Shown here one piece after another: positions 49,193 to 58,376 of a stretch of 64,000 nt of DNA; the stretch's first letter is position 1, and each line of letters begins with the position of its first letter. The stretch comes from Betaproteobacteria bacterium HGW-Betaproteobacteria-11 (GTDB taxonomy: Bacteria; Pseudomonadota; Gammaproteobacteria; Burkholderiales; Rhodocyclaceae), in NCBI GenBank assembly GCA_002842395.1, contig PHCV01000004.1, positions 293,017 through 357,016 of the forward strand, read 5' to 3'. The notes under the pieces were generated by a model. That model made no database searches. It was not told where the DNA came from and saw nothing but the letters and a program-made list of their open reading frames with translations. A program made the position numbers and the translations under genes.

Positions 49193-50257
49193 TCACGGCT
49201 GGAGGAGTATCTTCATTGCTCCATTCGCCTTTTTATGGAAAGTGGCGAAGGCTTTATCGACATCGTCTAGGGCGAAGGTGTGGGAAAAATATGCCTGCGG
49301 ATTGACCACGCCCCGCTCCATCATGCGCAACGCCTCCCACATGTAGGGTTGGACGTTGGCGAAGCCATTCATGTGCAAGGTGATGTCGCGCAAGAACACG
49401 TCGGCAAGGTTGAGATTGAAACTTGCGTCGGTGAACACGCCGATGGCGGCAACCGTACCGCCTGGTCGAACAAGGTCCAGACACATCTGCAGGGTCTCTG
49501 GATAACCGACGATCTCAATGACTTTGTCGAAACCGCGTCCACCGGTTTCCGCCAGGGCCAGTTCTTTCCATCCTTCCACACTCACATCGATGGCAACAAT
49601 CCCTTTCTGGCGTGCCACCTCCAGGCGATGGGGAACCTTGTCGAGCACGACCACGCGGCCAGGGCCTCGATGCAGCGAGATATCCAGGGTCATCAGCCCG
49701 GTCGGGCCGCAGCCCACCAGAGCCACACTTTCGCCAGGCTGAATATCGGCCAGACGATTGGCGATCACTGCGGAAGGCAGGTTGCAGGAGAGGGTCAGTG
49801 CCGCCGCATCGGAAATTTCCTTGGGCACTTTGATCGCGTGTGCATCGGCGTAGGGAATCACCAGAGCCTCCGCGTGAGTACCATTGAGATTTCCAAACGG
49901 GATGCCAAAACCGTAGACGGCTTTCTGGGTGGTTTCGCAGTGGGCCGTTTGACCCACCTGACACATGTAGCATTGACCGCAGGAAGCGGAATAAGCCATG
50001 CTGATCCGGTCACCTGGCCTGAAGTTACCAACGCTTTTCCCGACCTGAACCACTTCGCCAATCAATTCGTGACCGGTCTGGGACTTACCTTTCTCCATGA
50101 TCGGATCCAGCGCACCGCGATAGAGGTGCAAATCCGAGCCGCACATCGAAGTTGCGCATACCTTCACCAACAACTCGTGGTCCGCACGAATCACTGGATC
50201 GGGTATCTGTGTACAGCGGATATCCTCCGCACCGTAATAAACGGCAGCTTTCATCAT
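49193..50257 (-). CDS. Zinc-dependent alcohol dehydrogenase
   Basis: 354 residues of the medium-chain dehydrogenase family. Catalytic Zn ligands CGSDLHLYRG and GHELIGEV, structural Zn cysteines CGQCYMCQVGQTAHC and NAD motif VALVGCGPTGLMTL. It may oxidise benzyl alcohol-like or other alcohols formed by side-chain hydroxylation of toluene, but the substrate is inferred only from position between tmoF and dmpD. GAGGAG precedes ATGATG. Confidence 0.88.
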   Translation of the reverse strand: MMKAAVYYGAEDIRCTQIPDPVIRADHELLVKVCATSMCGSDLHLYRGALDPIMEKGKSQTGHELIGEVVQVGKSVGNFRPGDRISMAYSASCGQCYMCQVGQTAHCETTQKAVYGFGIPFGNLNGTHAEALVIPYADAHAIKVPKEISDAAALTLSCNLPSAVIANRLADIQPGESVALVGCGPTGLMTLDISLHRGPGRVVVLDKVPHRLEVARQKGIVAIDVSVEGWKELALAETGGRGFDKVIEIVGYPETLQMCLDLVRPGGTVAAIGVFTDASFNLNLADVFLRDITLHMNGFANVQPYMWEALRMMERGVVNPQAYFSHTFALDDVDKAFATFHKKANGAMKILLQP

Positions 50258-50428
50258 CTTCTCCTCTTTTATAAGTGCAGCGTGTCACTACATCCCCCGC
50301 CCTCGCCGCTAAGCCGGGGGAAATCGATCACTATTGTTCAGAACAGACCTTCAGTCTTCAGTGCAGCAAGTACAGGTGGGCGAGAGAGAACAAGCGCCGG
50401 GCGTGTAATAGAGTTTCATCGATACCCC

Positions 50429-51451
50429 TCAGTAAAAACGGTCAAAATGAATATGCTCAAAGGGTACGCGGTAACCGACAATCAGCATTTCCTGCAAGGT
50501 CTGTGTCATGGGCGGCGGGCCCGCGAAATAGAATTCGAACTCGGCCATGCGGTCATTGAGCCGTCTCCTGACGAGTTCATGCACATAGCCGGTTTCACCG
50601 TTCCAAGTGATGCCAGGATATTGCTCAGGGAATGAAACGATAGGGTGGAAATGAATCTGGCTGCCGAATTCCGGTAGTTCTTGCAAGAACGATTCGCCGC
50701 ATACATCACGTGACGTACGGGCACCATAGAAGAAGTGCAACTGTCGGGTCTTTAGCATCCCGGCCTTGGAGGCCTCACATGCAACGGAAACCATCGGAGC
50801 GAGTCCGGAACCACCCGCAACGCAGACAATATCGCGGGGGCTGTCTTCCCTCAGCCAGGCGATCCCATAGGGGCCGTCTATTTCCAATTCATCCCCCACG
50901 CGTAAACGGTGGAAAAGCACATCTGTCGCCGCCCCCTGCGGCACACGGCGAATCTGGAAGTGCCATTCACCTTTGACGTTGGGCAGGTTGGACATTGAAT
51001 AGCAACGGGGAGCACTCACGCCGGGAATGGCAAGCGAGGCATATTGCCCTGCGCGAAATTCAGCGGCGCCGTCGGTGACGAAGTGGAACTCGCGAATATC
51101 ATGTGTAACGTCGCCTGTACTCGACAGTTTCGCCTTACGCCGTCGGGGGCTGATGACCGGGACATACTCGGATCCAGGGCGCACTTTGATCCGCAGATCC
51201 GTCGCGGCACGACATTGGCAGGCCAGCAAACGGCCCTTGTGTCGATCACGATCCGTCAGACCCGGGGCCTCCGGCCAAAGGTTCTCGATCTTCCCTTCAA
51301 TGAGGTCGAATTTGCAACTACCACATCCTCCCGAGTTGCACTCGTAAGGGAAGCCGATGCCGGCACGCAAGGCCGAGCGAAGTACGGTGTCAAGGCCTTC
51401 TTGAGAGAATTCATCTAACCCGCCTTCGATGTGAATTTTATTTACTGTCAA
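50429..51451 (-). CDS. tmoF: Toluene monooxygenase NADH reductase component
   Basis: 340 residues from TTG 51451 (AAGGGA 6 nt upstream), which gives the usual family length. An open frame further upstream is an extension antisense-like in composition and overlaps tmoE. N-terminal [2Fe-2S] ferredoxin domain with YECNSGGCGSCKF and a later Cys (LLACQC), FAD motif RCYSMSN, and NAD motif VCVAGGSGLAPM. It passes electrons from NADH to the Rieske protein TmoC. Last of the tmoABCDEF order. Confidence 0.92.
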   Translation of the reverse strand: MTVNKIHIEGGLDEFSQEGLDTVLRSALRAGIGFPYECNSGGCGSCKFDLIEGKIENLWPEAPGLTDRDRHKGRLLACQCRAATDLRIKVRPGSEYVPVISPRRRKAKLSSTGDVTHDIREFHFVTDGAAEFRAGQYASLAIPGVSAPRCYSMSNLPNVKGEWHFQIRRVPQGAATDVLFHRLRVGDELEIDGPYGIAWLREDSPRDIVCVAGGSGLAPMVSVACEASKAGMLKTRQLHFFYGARTSRDVCGESFLQELPEFGSQIHFHPIVSFPEQYPGITWNGETGYVHELVRRRLNDRMAEFEFYFAGPPPMTQTLQEMLIVGYRVPFEHIHFDRFY

Positions 51452-51524
51452 CGGTATTCCCTTCAAGTGAAACACGGTCACCGTCCTGTCAGTCAGACAG
51501 GGCAGCAACCGATAACGGGATGGT

Positions 51525-52511
51525 TTAAAACCCGAGCGTGCGACGGAAAGCCCGCGTTGCCGCCTTGGCATCGGCAGCCGCATTGGGCACGTCAGACAGC
51601 GCAGCGCAGAAGGCATCGATAGCCTTGTCGGCCAGGGGTTCCCACTTGGTGATCCAGCCCTTGATCGCCTCGGCATTGCCCGCTTTTCCCAACGCCATCT
51701 TGACCAAGGCCGTCGCCCAGCGACGATGGCGATCCGCGTCCAACAACTGGGCATCGGTCAGCATGCCAAGCAGCGTATCGCCGTTGTGACGCGCCGACTG
51801 GCCCAGCTTGCGCAACACAGCCTCTTCTACTGCGGGCTTGGCAACCAGGTTGAGTGCCACGAACGCCTCCCCCCAATCCCAGGCAATCAGAACCTTTTCC
51901 ATCAGTTCGCGGAAACCCTGCCAGGCCGGATCGTTTTCCCAGTACGTGCGCTCGCCGGTACCAAAACCCTTGTCAGGGAAGGTCAGTGAGAGTTCTTTGG
52001 CGCGGTAGGCGGCATGGCTCATCCAACGCAAGGAATCCGCTGCCTGGAAGGCGGCGCAGTTGGTAATCGTACTGGCCGGCGACATTTGCTGTACATAGGC
52101 TGAAGCCATCTGCAGGGTGTGGAACAGATAGCGACCGGGCGTGTAAAGCCTTGCCAGAGTGCCCCCCCAGGTAGGTTCCAGCGCCTTGTCGTGCTCGCGC
52201 TCATTAAACTGATCGAACAAGCCGAAAACGTAGGTCTCCTGACCGTCCTGCACCATGTTGTAGGTGCGATAAACGAGCTCATCCGGGTCACGGAAGGCAT
52301 TCCAGTCGTCATGCTGAAACGGACCCCCGTCACGGTATTTTTTATACCAGCGGTTCATGGACATGTCGGGATCAAGTTCGTAAGGGGCGTTCGGATCCCG
52401 GGTGTTGTAGAGCAGATTGGCCGAGACGATCTCATACTCACTTGGTTTGCGGCGATTTTTGGCGAGGTGACTCCATGTCTTCAGCGGCTTCAATACTTCG
52501 ACTTCACTCAT
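51525..52511 (-). CDS. tmoE: Toluene monooxygenase hydroxylase, beta subunit
   Basis: 328 residues. Beta subunits of the diiron hydroxylase: TWSHLAKNRRKPSEYEIVSA at the N-terminus, then DMSMNRWYKKYRDGGPFQHD. It lacks the full diiron ligand set and supports the alpha subunit structurally. TAGGAGACG precedes the ATG. Located between tmoD and tmoF. Confidence 0.93.
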   Translation of the reverse strand: MSEVEVLKPLKTWSHLAKNRRKPSEYEIVSANLLYNTRDPNAPYELDPDMSMNRWYKKYRDGGPFQHDDWNAFRDPDELVYRTYNMVQDGQETYVFGLFDQFNEREHDKALEPTWGGTLARLYTPGRYLFHTLQMASAYVQQMSPASTITNCAAFQAADSLRWMSHAAYRAKELSLTFPDKGFGTGERTYWENDPAWQGFRELMEKVLIAWDWGEAFVALNLVAKPAVEEAVLRKLGQSARHNGDTLLGMLTDAQLLDADRHRRWATALVKMALGKAGNAEAIKGWITKWEPLADKAIDAFCAALSDVPNAAADAKAATRAFRRTLGF

Positions 52512-52534
52512 GATGCGTCTCCTAAAAATTGGAT

Positions 52535-52843
52535 TTATAAATGTTTGACGAAATAAAAACGGACCAAATCGGTCTGGGTGTCGATACGGCCAGCGAAAGA
52601 GGAAAGCTCTACCTCCAAGTCATTCATGCTGAATGGGCGCCCCAGCAATTCCTCGATCGTTTCACGCTTGAGAATCATTTCGTCATCAGTCCGGATGCGC
52701 AGGTAGGCTACCTTGTCCTCGACATCGATCTTCTTGCCCGGATTGTCGATTTCGGCCGCTTCGGCAACGGCCTGGGCAAGCTCGCCCTGCCGCATGACCG
52801 GCCCGACCTTGTTGTTCAGATACGCTGTTGAAATTTCACTCAC
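52535..52843 (-). CDS. tmoD: Toluene monooxygenase effector (coupling) protein
   Basis: 103 residues from GTG 52843 (AGGAGG 7 nt upstream), exactly the usual TmoD length. It begins VSEISTAYLNNKVGPVMRQG and continues with the coupling-protein core (TDDEMILKRETIEELLGRPF). The regulatory protein binds the hydroxylase and controls oxygen use. The same frame stays open to ATG 52957, which also has a perfect AGGAGG, so a form 38 residues longer is possible (see finding). Confidence 0.85.
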   Translation of the reverse strand: MSEISTAYLNNKVGPVMRQGELAQAVAEAAEIDNPGKKIDVEDKVAYLRIRTDDEMILKRETIEELLGRPFSMNDLEVELSSFAGRIDTQTDLVRFYFVKHL

Positions 52844-53008
52844 TTCATTTCCTCCTGGTTGTATAAGTTGTACGGATGCCATCGAAGCTGTTGCCACCAA
52901 TGCGGTATCCGCAGGACGCGATGCCCCTGTGAGCCAATTCATGATTCTCGAAAACATAGACTTCCTCCTGTTTCGTCAGTACCCATGGCTACTGGGCACG
53001 CATCCCGA

Positions 53009-53344
53009 TCACGTATGAGCGAATAACGGCGTTACCCCTTCGGTATCGACGAGGATATCCTCACCCTCGATCTTCACCGGGTATTCCGCCAAGCGGCAAT
53101 TCGCCGGATTGATACCCTCTCCGGTGCAGCCATCAAATACCCACTGGTGAGCACGGCAAACCACCACCTTGCCATCAAACTTGCCTTCCACCAACGGAAT
53201 ATCCTGATGTGGACAAATGCCCTGAAAGGCGCGTACATCCCCGCCCTCTGGACTCACCAGCAACACCTCATGGCCATTAACCTCGAAGGCTTCCATCTCG
53301 CCTTCCCAGAGATCCTCCAGCTTGCATACCTTAACGAATGCCAT
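53009..53344 (-). CDS. tmoC: Toluene monooxygenase Rieske ferredoxin
   Basis: 111 residues. Rieske cluster ligands CPHQDIP and CRAHQW. It carries electrons from reductase TmoF to hydroxylase TmoABE; a separate Rieske protein is the mark of four-component toluene monooxygenases and is absent from phenol hydroxylases. Third in the tmoABCDEF order. Confidence 0.95.
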   Translation of the reverse strand: MAFVKVCKLEDLWEGEMEAFEVNGHEVLLVSPEGGDVRAFQGICPHQDIPLVEGKFDGKVVVCRAHQWVFDGCTGEGINPANCRLAEYPVKIEGEDILVDTEGVTPLFAHT

Positions 53345-53373
53345 TTAAAATCATCCCAACGTGATAACTCGAT

Positions 53374-53646
53374 TCAGGCTCCGTGCTTGGGTGCCTCCCA
53401 GACAACCTCGACGCACTCCATCGGTTTGAGCCCCGATTCACTCACCTTCAGGCTTTTCGGGAGCAACTCTTCCGAGCCCTGGCGACGAACCCTCATGATG
53501 CAGCCCGGGCGGGCAGCCACCCGACGGCCAACGGAATGGTAAGCCGCTGCAGCAGCGACTTCGTCCATGGTGTTCTCGGTATCGACTGGCAGCAATTGCA
53601 AAACAAAATCTTCCTCAAAGTTGGAAATCAGCGGAAATAATGCCAT
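53374..53646 (-). CDS. tmoB: Toluene monooxygenase hydroxylase, gamma subunit
   Basis: 90 residues from ATG 53646 (AGGAGA 7 nt upstream): MALFPLISNFEEDFVLQLL, then VAARPGCIMRVRRQG. Small beta-grasp subunit that joins the (alpha-beta-gamma)2 hydroxylase. A start 10 codons upstream is less likely. Follows tmoA. Confidence 0.92.
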   Translation of the reverse strand: MALFPLISNFEEDFVLQLLPVDTENTMDEVAAAAAYHSVGRRVAARPGCIMRVRRQGSEELLPKSLKVSESGLKPMECVEVVWEAPKHGA

Positions 53647-53732
53647 TGTTGTATCTCCTAAACGTTCGTATAACACCAGGCTCCTTCAGAAGAAACATCA
53701 GAAGGAAACTTGGCAGGTTTCTGAAAGTCGCT

Positions 53733-55238
53733 TCAGGCTGCCTTGGCTTTCTCACGGACAGCACGGACCTTTTCCACCCAGGCATAGTTATGTGCGTCAT
53801 CGCCAATTTCGCCCGGTGCCAGCCCCATGTATTGCAGGCCGCCTCCCAGGTTCATCGGCTGGATCATGCCGGCGAGAAAGCGGTCGATCAGTGACAGATG
53901 GCCGGCGTAACGCTCCGGCTCCTGCTCAAAACACCACTGGCAGCCATCGGAACAGAAGTGATAAGTGCGGCCCTTATAGTCCAGCGCGTGATCGCGCACC
54001 TTCCAGGCGGGGCCGGGCGTGGTGTTGATCGGCAACTGGCACATATTGCATACCACAGGCAAGGTTTCCGGATAACTCAACTCACGCTTGCCGGCCAGCA
54101 GGTTGTCGGTGATGACATCCCAGCATTTACCCCAAGTCGCGTTCCAGCCAGGGTATTTTTCTTCCAACCATTCGCGTTCCTCAGGCGTAACACCGGCTGC
54201 CGGATTCCACCAAACAGTGGGACGCCAGAACCAGACACCCAGATGCATACCGTGATGCTGAGTATCGATTTCCGCCATAAACTGATCCCAGTACCAGGGT
54301 TTATCGAGACCCAGGTCAATCAGCGCGCGCTCAAACTGGGTGACAATCCACTCCTGCATGAACTCCTTGAAGGACTGCTTGCGGTGCTCCAGTGGCGTGT
54401 AGTAGTCCATGATCGGACCAGTGAGAACGGAAAACAGCTTCCATGCGCGCCAGATGGCGATATCGACCATCTTTTGCGCTTCCGCCTTTTTGCCGTTCGC
54501 CACTAGCAGCGAGACCAACGGGCCACCAATCTGCGCATGACGGGATTCGTCAGTTTGGATACTGCTGATCAGATTTGAAAATGTCCAATCGCCGGCCTCT
54601 GCCGCATCCGCAGCCAACCCGAGAAACTGCATGTTGGTAAAGCCAGTTTCGAAGGCAAAAGTGAGCATCAGAGCCACACCGACCGCACTACGCGTCGTCA
54701 TCATGTCATCGAACATGTGCCGCGCTGCGATAGCGCCCCACTCGTTGGTGTCGTAGGCCTTGTGTGCCCAGTCGAACTGGCGATCCTTCGAGCAGTGCTC
54801 GTGGGGAAAATAGAGCTGAATCTGGCCGTGACGAATCTCGTCCATCATGCCAAGGGTCGCCATATTACGCATGCCCGGCGCCTTGCCGAAACGAACCATA
54901 CGAGCCTCGGCGGTGGAAGCCGAATACTCGGCGCGGGCAATGGCACCATAGTGTGCCTTCATGACGCTCAACCAGCCCGGATCTGCATTCTCGAACATTT
55001 TGCTGCGTTCAAGCGCCGCCTTGACCGAATAGGCACCTGCATCTTTTTCACGCTGAACTTTGACGTACTCAGGGTAAGTCTGCTTGTAGGGTTCATCGTA
55101 AGTTTCCCATGCCGATAGGGGTAGCCCCATACTGCCCGACATCTCGGGCGGAAACAATTCATCTTCCTGAACGTACTTCGGCGTCCAGTTGGTGGTACGA
55201 GCAATGTCGTACCAGTCAAGCCTGCCAAGTGTTGCCAT
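53733..55238 (-). CDS. tmoA: Toluene monooxygenase hydroxylase, alpha subunit
   Basis: 501 residues from ATG 55238 (GAGGAG upstream), matching TmoA length. The diiron ligands are visible: Glu in ARAEYSAS, DEIRHG, Glu in FAFETGFTN, and DESRHAQ. A cysteine-rich C-terminal YHS-like part reads YHFCSDGCQWCFEQEPERY. It contains the diiron active site that hydroxylates benzene or toluene. The ring position attacked cannot be predicted. First gene of the six-gene order. Confidence 0.95.
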   Translation of the reverse strand: MATLGRLDWYDIARTTNWTPKYVQEDELFPPEMSGSMGLPLSAWETYDEPYKQTYPEYVKVQREKDAGAYSVKAALERSKMFENADPGWLSVMKAHYGAIARAEYSASTAEARMVRFGKAPGMRNMATLGMMDEIRHGQIQLYFPHEHCSKDRQFDWAHKAYDTNEWGAIAARHMFDDMMTTRSAVGVALMLTFAFETGFTNMQFLGLAADAAEAGDWTFSNLISSIQTDESRHAQIGGPLVSLLVANGKKAEAQKMVDIAIWRAWKLFSVLTGPIMDYYTPLEHRKQSFKEFMQEWIVTQFERALIDLGLDKPWYWDQFMAEIDTQHHGMHLGVWFWRPTVWWNPAAGVTPEEREWLEEKYPGWNATWGKCWDVITDNLLAGKRELSYPETLPVVCNMCQLPINTTPGPAWKVRDHALDYKGRTYHFCSDGCQWCFEQEPERYAGHLSLIDRFLAGMIQPMNLGGGLQYMGLAPGEIGDDAHNYAWVEKVRAVREKAKAA

Positions 55239-55277
55239 GTTGAACTCCTCTTTTCGTTGTGAAACCTCACCGAAGGT

Positions 55278-55294
55278 TTGCAACTCCGGTACCT
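55278..55294 (-). promoter_or_regulatory. Possible sigma-54 promoter before tmoA
   Basis: Minus strand AGGTACCGGAGTTGCAA: GG-N10-GC spacing is exact and TTGCA fits the -12 box, but the -24 box (AGGTAC) is imperfect. It lies about 40 nt upstream of tmoA in the C23O-tmoA gap, giving a leader near 30 nt. Confidence 0.35.
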
Positions 55295-55416
55295 GTAAGC
55301 CGGTCTACACTTGCGTGCCTATCGGCCAAACTCCTTTGCACTCTTCTCGGTGATACCTCAGCCGATTAAGCGCTGTTTGATGCTGTTGCCTTTCCTGGGC
55401 ATGAACTTTCGGACGC

Positions 55417-56361
55417 TCAGGTATAGACCTCGGTAAACGCCTGATTGAGTTCACCGGTGTGATAAAAGATGCCACGCCCGAGTTGGTCTTCTGTCCAGGT
55501 CGTGACGGGACGATCAGGTTGAGCCAAATATCCCAGACCGGCAAACGTCTCATTTCGGTTACCACTAGGGTCAAAAAAGTAAATCGTCTCACCGCGCGTG
55601 ATACCATGTCGGGTGGGGGTAATATCAATCCTGACGCGATTCTTCGCCATTACATCAGCAGCCTTCAATACATCACTCCAGCCATCCAGGAAGAAGGCGA
55701 TGTGATGCAGCCCCATGCGCGGACCAGCCACGAACGCGATATCGTGTGGCGTGGTCGTGCGGAACAACCAGGTAGCGGCCTGGATTGAATTATCTGGACC
55801 AACCATGACTTGCTCGGCAAGCCCAAACCCCAGGACTTCCATCACAAATTTAGTGTTTTCGGCGACCTTGTTGATGCCTTTTTCCGGATTTAACTCACAC
55901 ATCAGCAGGCAGTGATCCAACCAATGTGCGCCCGCTCCCCGAATGTCGTCTGGCCAAGGATCCGGATTGGTCGAACCGACATCCGTGCCAACGCAATCCT
56001 TCTTCGCATAAAGTCGCATTTCATGCCCACTAGGCAGATTGAATTTCAACATGCGTCCTGTAAAGGGCAAAGTACCTTCTGCCAGGATCTCGGTTTTGAT
56101 GCCGTAGTTCTCGATACTTTTCTTCAAAGTATCCAGATCGCTTTCTTGCTGCACCTTGTAGGCCACATGATTTAGTCCAGCCTGATCACTGGCTGTAAGA
56201 ATCAGGGAATATTTATCCCATTCGTCCCAGCATTTAAGGTACACATTGCCATCACTATCCTTATGTACCGTTTTCATCCCCAGCACTTTTTCATAGTGCT
56301 GGGCTGCAACCGCCAAATCCATCACCTTGATACTGGCATGGCCCATTCGCAATACACCCAT
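55417..56361 (-). CDS. Catechol 2,3-dioxygenase
   Basis: 314 residues from ATG 56361 (AAGGAG 7 nt upstream), type I extradiol enzyme of the XylE/DmpB kind. It begins [16 protein letters not shown]. Fe ligands His in [10 protein letters not shown], His in [10 protein letters not shown] and Glu in [12 protein letters not shown]; the family signature [19 protein letters not shown] is present. It cleaves catechol to 2-hydroxymuconic semialdehyde. It lies between the phenol hydroxylase genes with ferredoxin and tmoA, so both monooxygenases feed it. Confidence 0.93.
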   Translation of the reverse strand: MGVLRMGHASIKVMDLAVAAQHYEKVLGMKTVHKDSDGNVYLKCWDEWDKYSLILTASDQAGLNHVAYKVQQESDLDTLKKSIENYGIKTEILAEGTLPFTGRMLKFNLPSGHEMRLYAKKDCVGTDVGSTNPDPWPDDIRGAGAHWLDHCLLMCELNPEKGINKVAENTKFVMEVLGFGLAEQVMVGPDNSIQAATWLFRTTTPHDIAFVAGPRMGLHHIAFFLDGWSDVLKAADVMAKNRVRIDITPTRHGITRGETIYFFDPSGNRNETFAGLGYLAQPDRPVTTWTEDQLGRGIFYHTGELNQAFTEVYT

Positions 56362-56405
56362 GGTCATCTCCTTCATGTAACACCGGTTGGTCGAAAAAAT
56401 TTGTC

Positions 56406-56768
56406 TCAAACACTCTCTTCAGGTTGCGCGAAACGAGCAAGAAAAGGTTTTTGCATCTTGCCCATGACTTCAAGTTCAATGTTGGATTCTGGCGCGACGC
56501 GGCAGGCCAGCGTGATTCCTGCACTCGCTTCCTCGACACTTACATGGGCACGACTGATAGGGCCGGTTTCGCGTACACGTCCATTAAGTATTCTGACCTT
56601 GCAGATTCCACATCCTCCATTCAGGCATCCGGCTGGAATACCCCTACGCCCAAGTTTCGACATCGCACGTAATAAATCTTCTTCGACTGCACAAATAAAA
56701 CTTTCCCCGGTTTGTGGAATTTCGACCCTGAAGCGCGCCGTACCCGAGTTGAATGACATCTCGCTCAT
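56406..56768 (-). CDS. XylT/DmpQ-type [2Fe-2S] ferredoxin
   Basis: 120 residues from ATG 56768 (MSEMSF; ATG 56759 also possible). Chloroplast-type cluster motif [12 protein letters not shown] with a later Cys in TLACRV. XylT reactivates oxidised C23O by reducing its iron; its position directly before the C23O gene fits. A longer open frame upstream overlaps dmpP and was not used. Confidence 0.9.
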   Translation of the reverse strand: MSEMSFNSGTARFRVEIPQTGESFICAVEEDLLRAMSKLGRRGIPAGCLNGGCGICKVRILNGRVRETGPISRAHVSVEEASAGITLACRVAPESNIELEVMGKMQKPFLARFAQPEESV

Positions 56769-56778
56769 AGCTATGAAT

Positions 56779-57834
56779 TCAAAGTTTCTTGAATAAAGGG
56801 CTCCGAACCTGCTGGGCATCTGCTGCCGAAATGAATTTCTCGAAATAAATATCGCGCTCAAATAGTCGGCCCTGCATCAGTGTCGAGATGCAGGCGTCGA
56901 TCATCGCCGGGGGGCCACATAAGTAAGCCTTGAGGCCACGAAAATCATTATTGAAATGAGCCTTGGCCGCCTCATGAACAAAACCGTGAAAGCCTTGCCA
57001 TTCGGTCCTTTCCGACTCGCAGGAAAGCGTAGGCACATAGGTGAAATTAGGATACACCTCAGCAAGGCGGAGGAATTCCTCGTGATAATAGAGTTCGTCC
57101 TTTGTACGCTGGCCATACACCAAAGTGATGGGCTGAGAAGTACCTTCGGCCAGCAAGTCCAGGATCATCGAGCGTGGGCTGGAGAGGCCGGAACCACCCG
57201 CCATAAAAACCATTGGCATAGCTGCCGATTTACGCACAAAGAAACGGCCGTAAGGACCGGTCAGGGAGACCCGATCCTCAGCTTCGAGCTTTTCATGAAT
57301 GTAAGTGGTTCCCTTTCCGCCGGGCACGATACGTACGTTCAGTTCTACCTCTTTCCCGTGTCCAGGCGGGTTGGCAAGGGAGAATGGGCGGCTACACTCT
57401 TCACCTGGGATGACAATGTTGATGTATTGCCCAGCCTGGAAATGAATCGGCTCGTCGAGTTCGATAAAAACTCCCCTAATCGTCGGCGTGAGTGTTTCGA
57501 TCCGGGTGACAGTTCCTTGAAAATCCTTGACCGGAATGATTTCCGCGTCCGGCTCTTCATCAATCTCAGCCTCGATGGTGACATCGCTCTGCAACGTAGC
57601 GCAGCAAGCGAGCGTCTTCCCTTCATCGCGCTCGAAGTCCATCAGCGCGAACGGCGAAGCCTCACCATGCTCGACCTCTCCGTCGACCACCTGGACTTTG
57701 CAAGTCGCACACAAGCCATGACAACAGGCATGAGGTAGGTAAATGCCGTGCCGTAGCGCGGCATCGAGCACGGTCTGCCCTTCCTCAACCTCGATGGTCT
57801 CTCCAAGAGGTTCAATAATCAGTTGATGGCTCAT
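56779..57834 (-). CDS. dmpP: Phenol hydroxylase reductase component
   Basis: 351 residues. N-terminal ferredoxin domain with CCHGLCATCKV, FAD motif RPFSLANPPG and NAD motif MAGGSGLSSPRSM. It moves electrons from NADH via FAD and [2Fe-2S] to the hydroxylase DmpLNO. Last gene of dmpKLMNOP. Confidence 0.94.
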   Translation of the reverse strand: MSHQLIIEPLGETIEVEEGQTVLDAALRHGIYLPHACCHGLCATCKVQVVDGEVEHGEASPFALMDFERDEGKTLACCATLQSDVTIEAEIDEEPDAEIIPVKDFQGTVTRIETLTPTIRGVFIELDEPIHFQAGQYINIVIPGEECSRPFSLANPPGHGKEVELNVRIVPGGKGTTYIHEKLEAEDRVSLTGPYGRFFVRKSAAMPMVFMAGGSGLSSPRSMILDLLAEGTSQPITLVYGQRTKDELYYHEEFLRLAEVYPNFTYVPTLSCESERTEWQGFHGFVHEAAKAHFNNDFRGLKAYLCGPPAMIDACISTLMQGRLFERDIYFEKFISAADAQQVRSPLFKKL

Positions 57835-57918
57835 TGCTTATTTTTTCACTTTGCATTTCTTTCATCAGTACCTTCACTCGAGATACCTCAATCACGAGGT
57901 ATCCCCTGGTTAATTCAT

Positions 57919-58278
57919 TCAGCTACAGGAGCCTTTAATGCCGGTCAACCCTGGTGTTCTGAAACGGATGACATCCTTGTGTTTCAGGCCATTCTCGTCC
58001 AGAGTCCTGTCATGGTCAGGCCGCCAGGGCTTGCCTGATTTGAACCATTCCACCTTGCCCCAATCGATTTTTGAAAAATCGGGGTGATAGTCATAAGTGC
58101 CAGGCAACACCTGCTCAAGAACCGCACGGAAGGGCATCTGGGGCGACAAAGGAAAACAAAAGGGAGCACAAAACATCAGATGGTCTTCCCAACCGACGTA
58201 GAGCAGCTGATTCCCGTGAAAATTCTCGAGCCTGTCCAGAGGCTCGAACTTGTATTCCTTGACAGCAGCGACTACCAT
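57919..58278 (-). CDS. dmpO: Phenol hydroxylase gamma subunit (P4)
   Basis: 119 residues from ATG 58278 (AAGGAG upstream), the usual DmpO length. YKFEPLDRLENFHGNQLLYV and EDHLMFCAPF are the conserved N-terminal part. It is the small hydroxylase subunit. A longer frame adds 15 unmatched residues. Confidence 0.92.
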   Translation of the reverse strand: MVVAAVKEYKFEPLDRLENFHGNQLLYVGWEDHLMFCAPFCFPLSPQMPFRAVLEQVLPGTYDYHPDFSKIDWGKVEWFKSGKPWRPDHDRTLDENGLKHKDVIRFRTPGLTGIKGSCS

Positions 58279-58376
58279 GTCTATCTCCTTTTCAGTCCTG
58301 TATGTAACGACGATGCGAGCCAAGTAGCATGCTCAATTCAAGCCAGAAAATTGCCAAACCAGTCTCTCTATGACCG

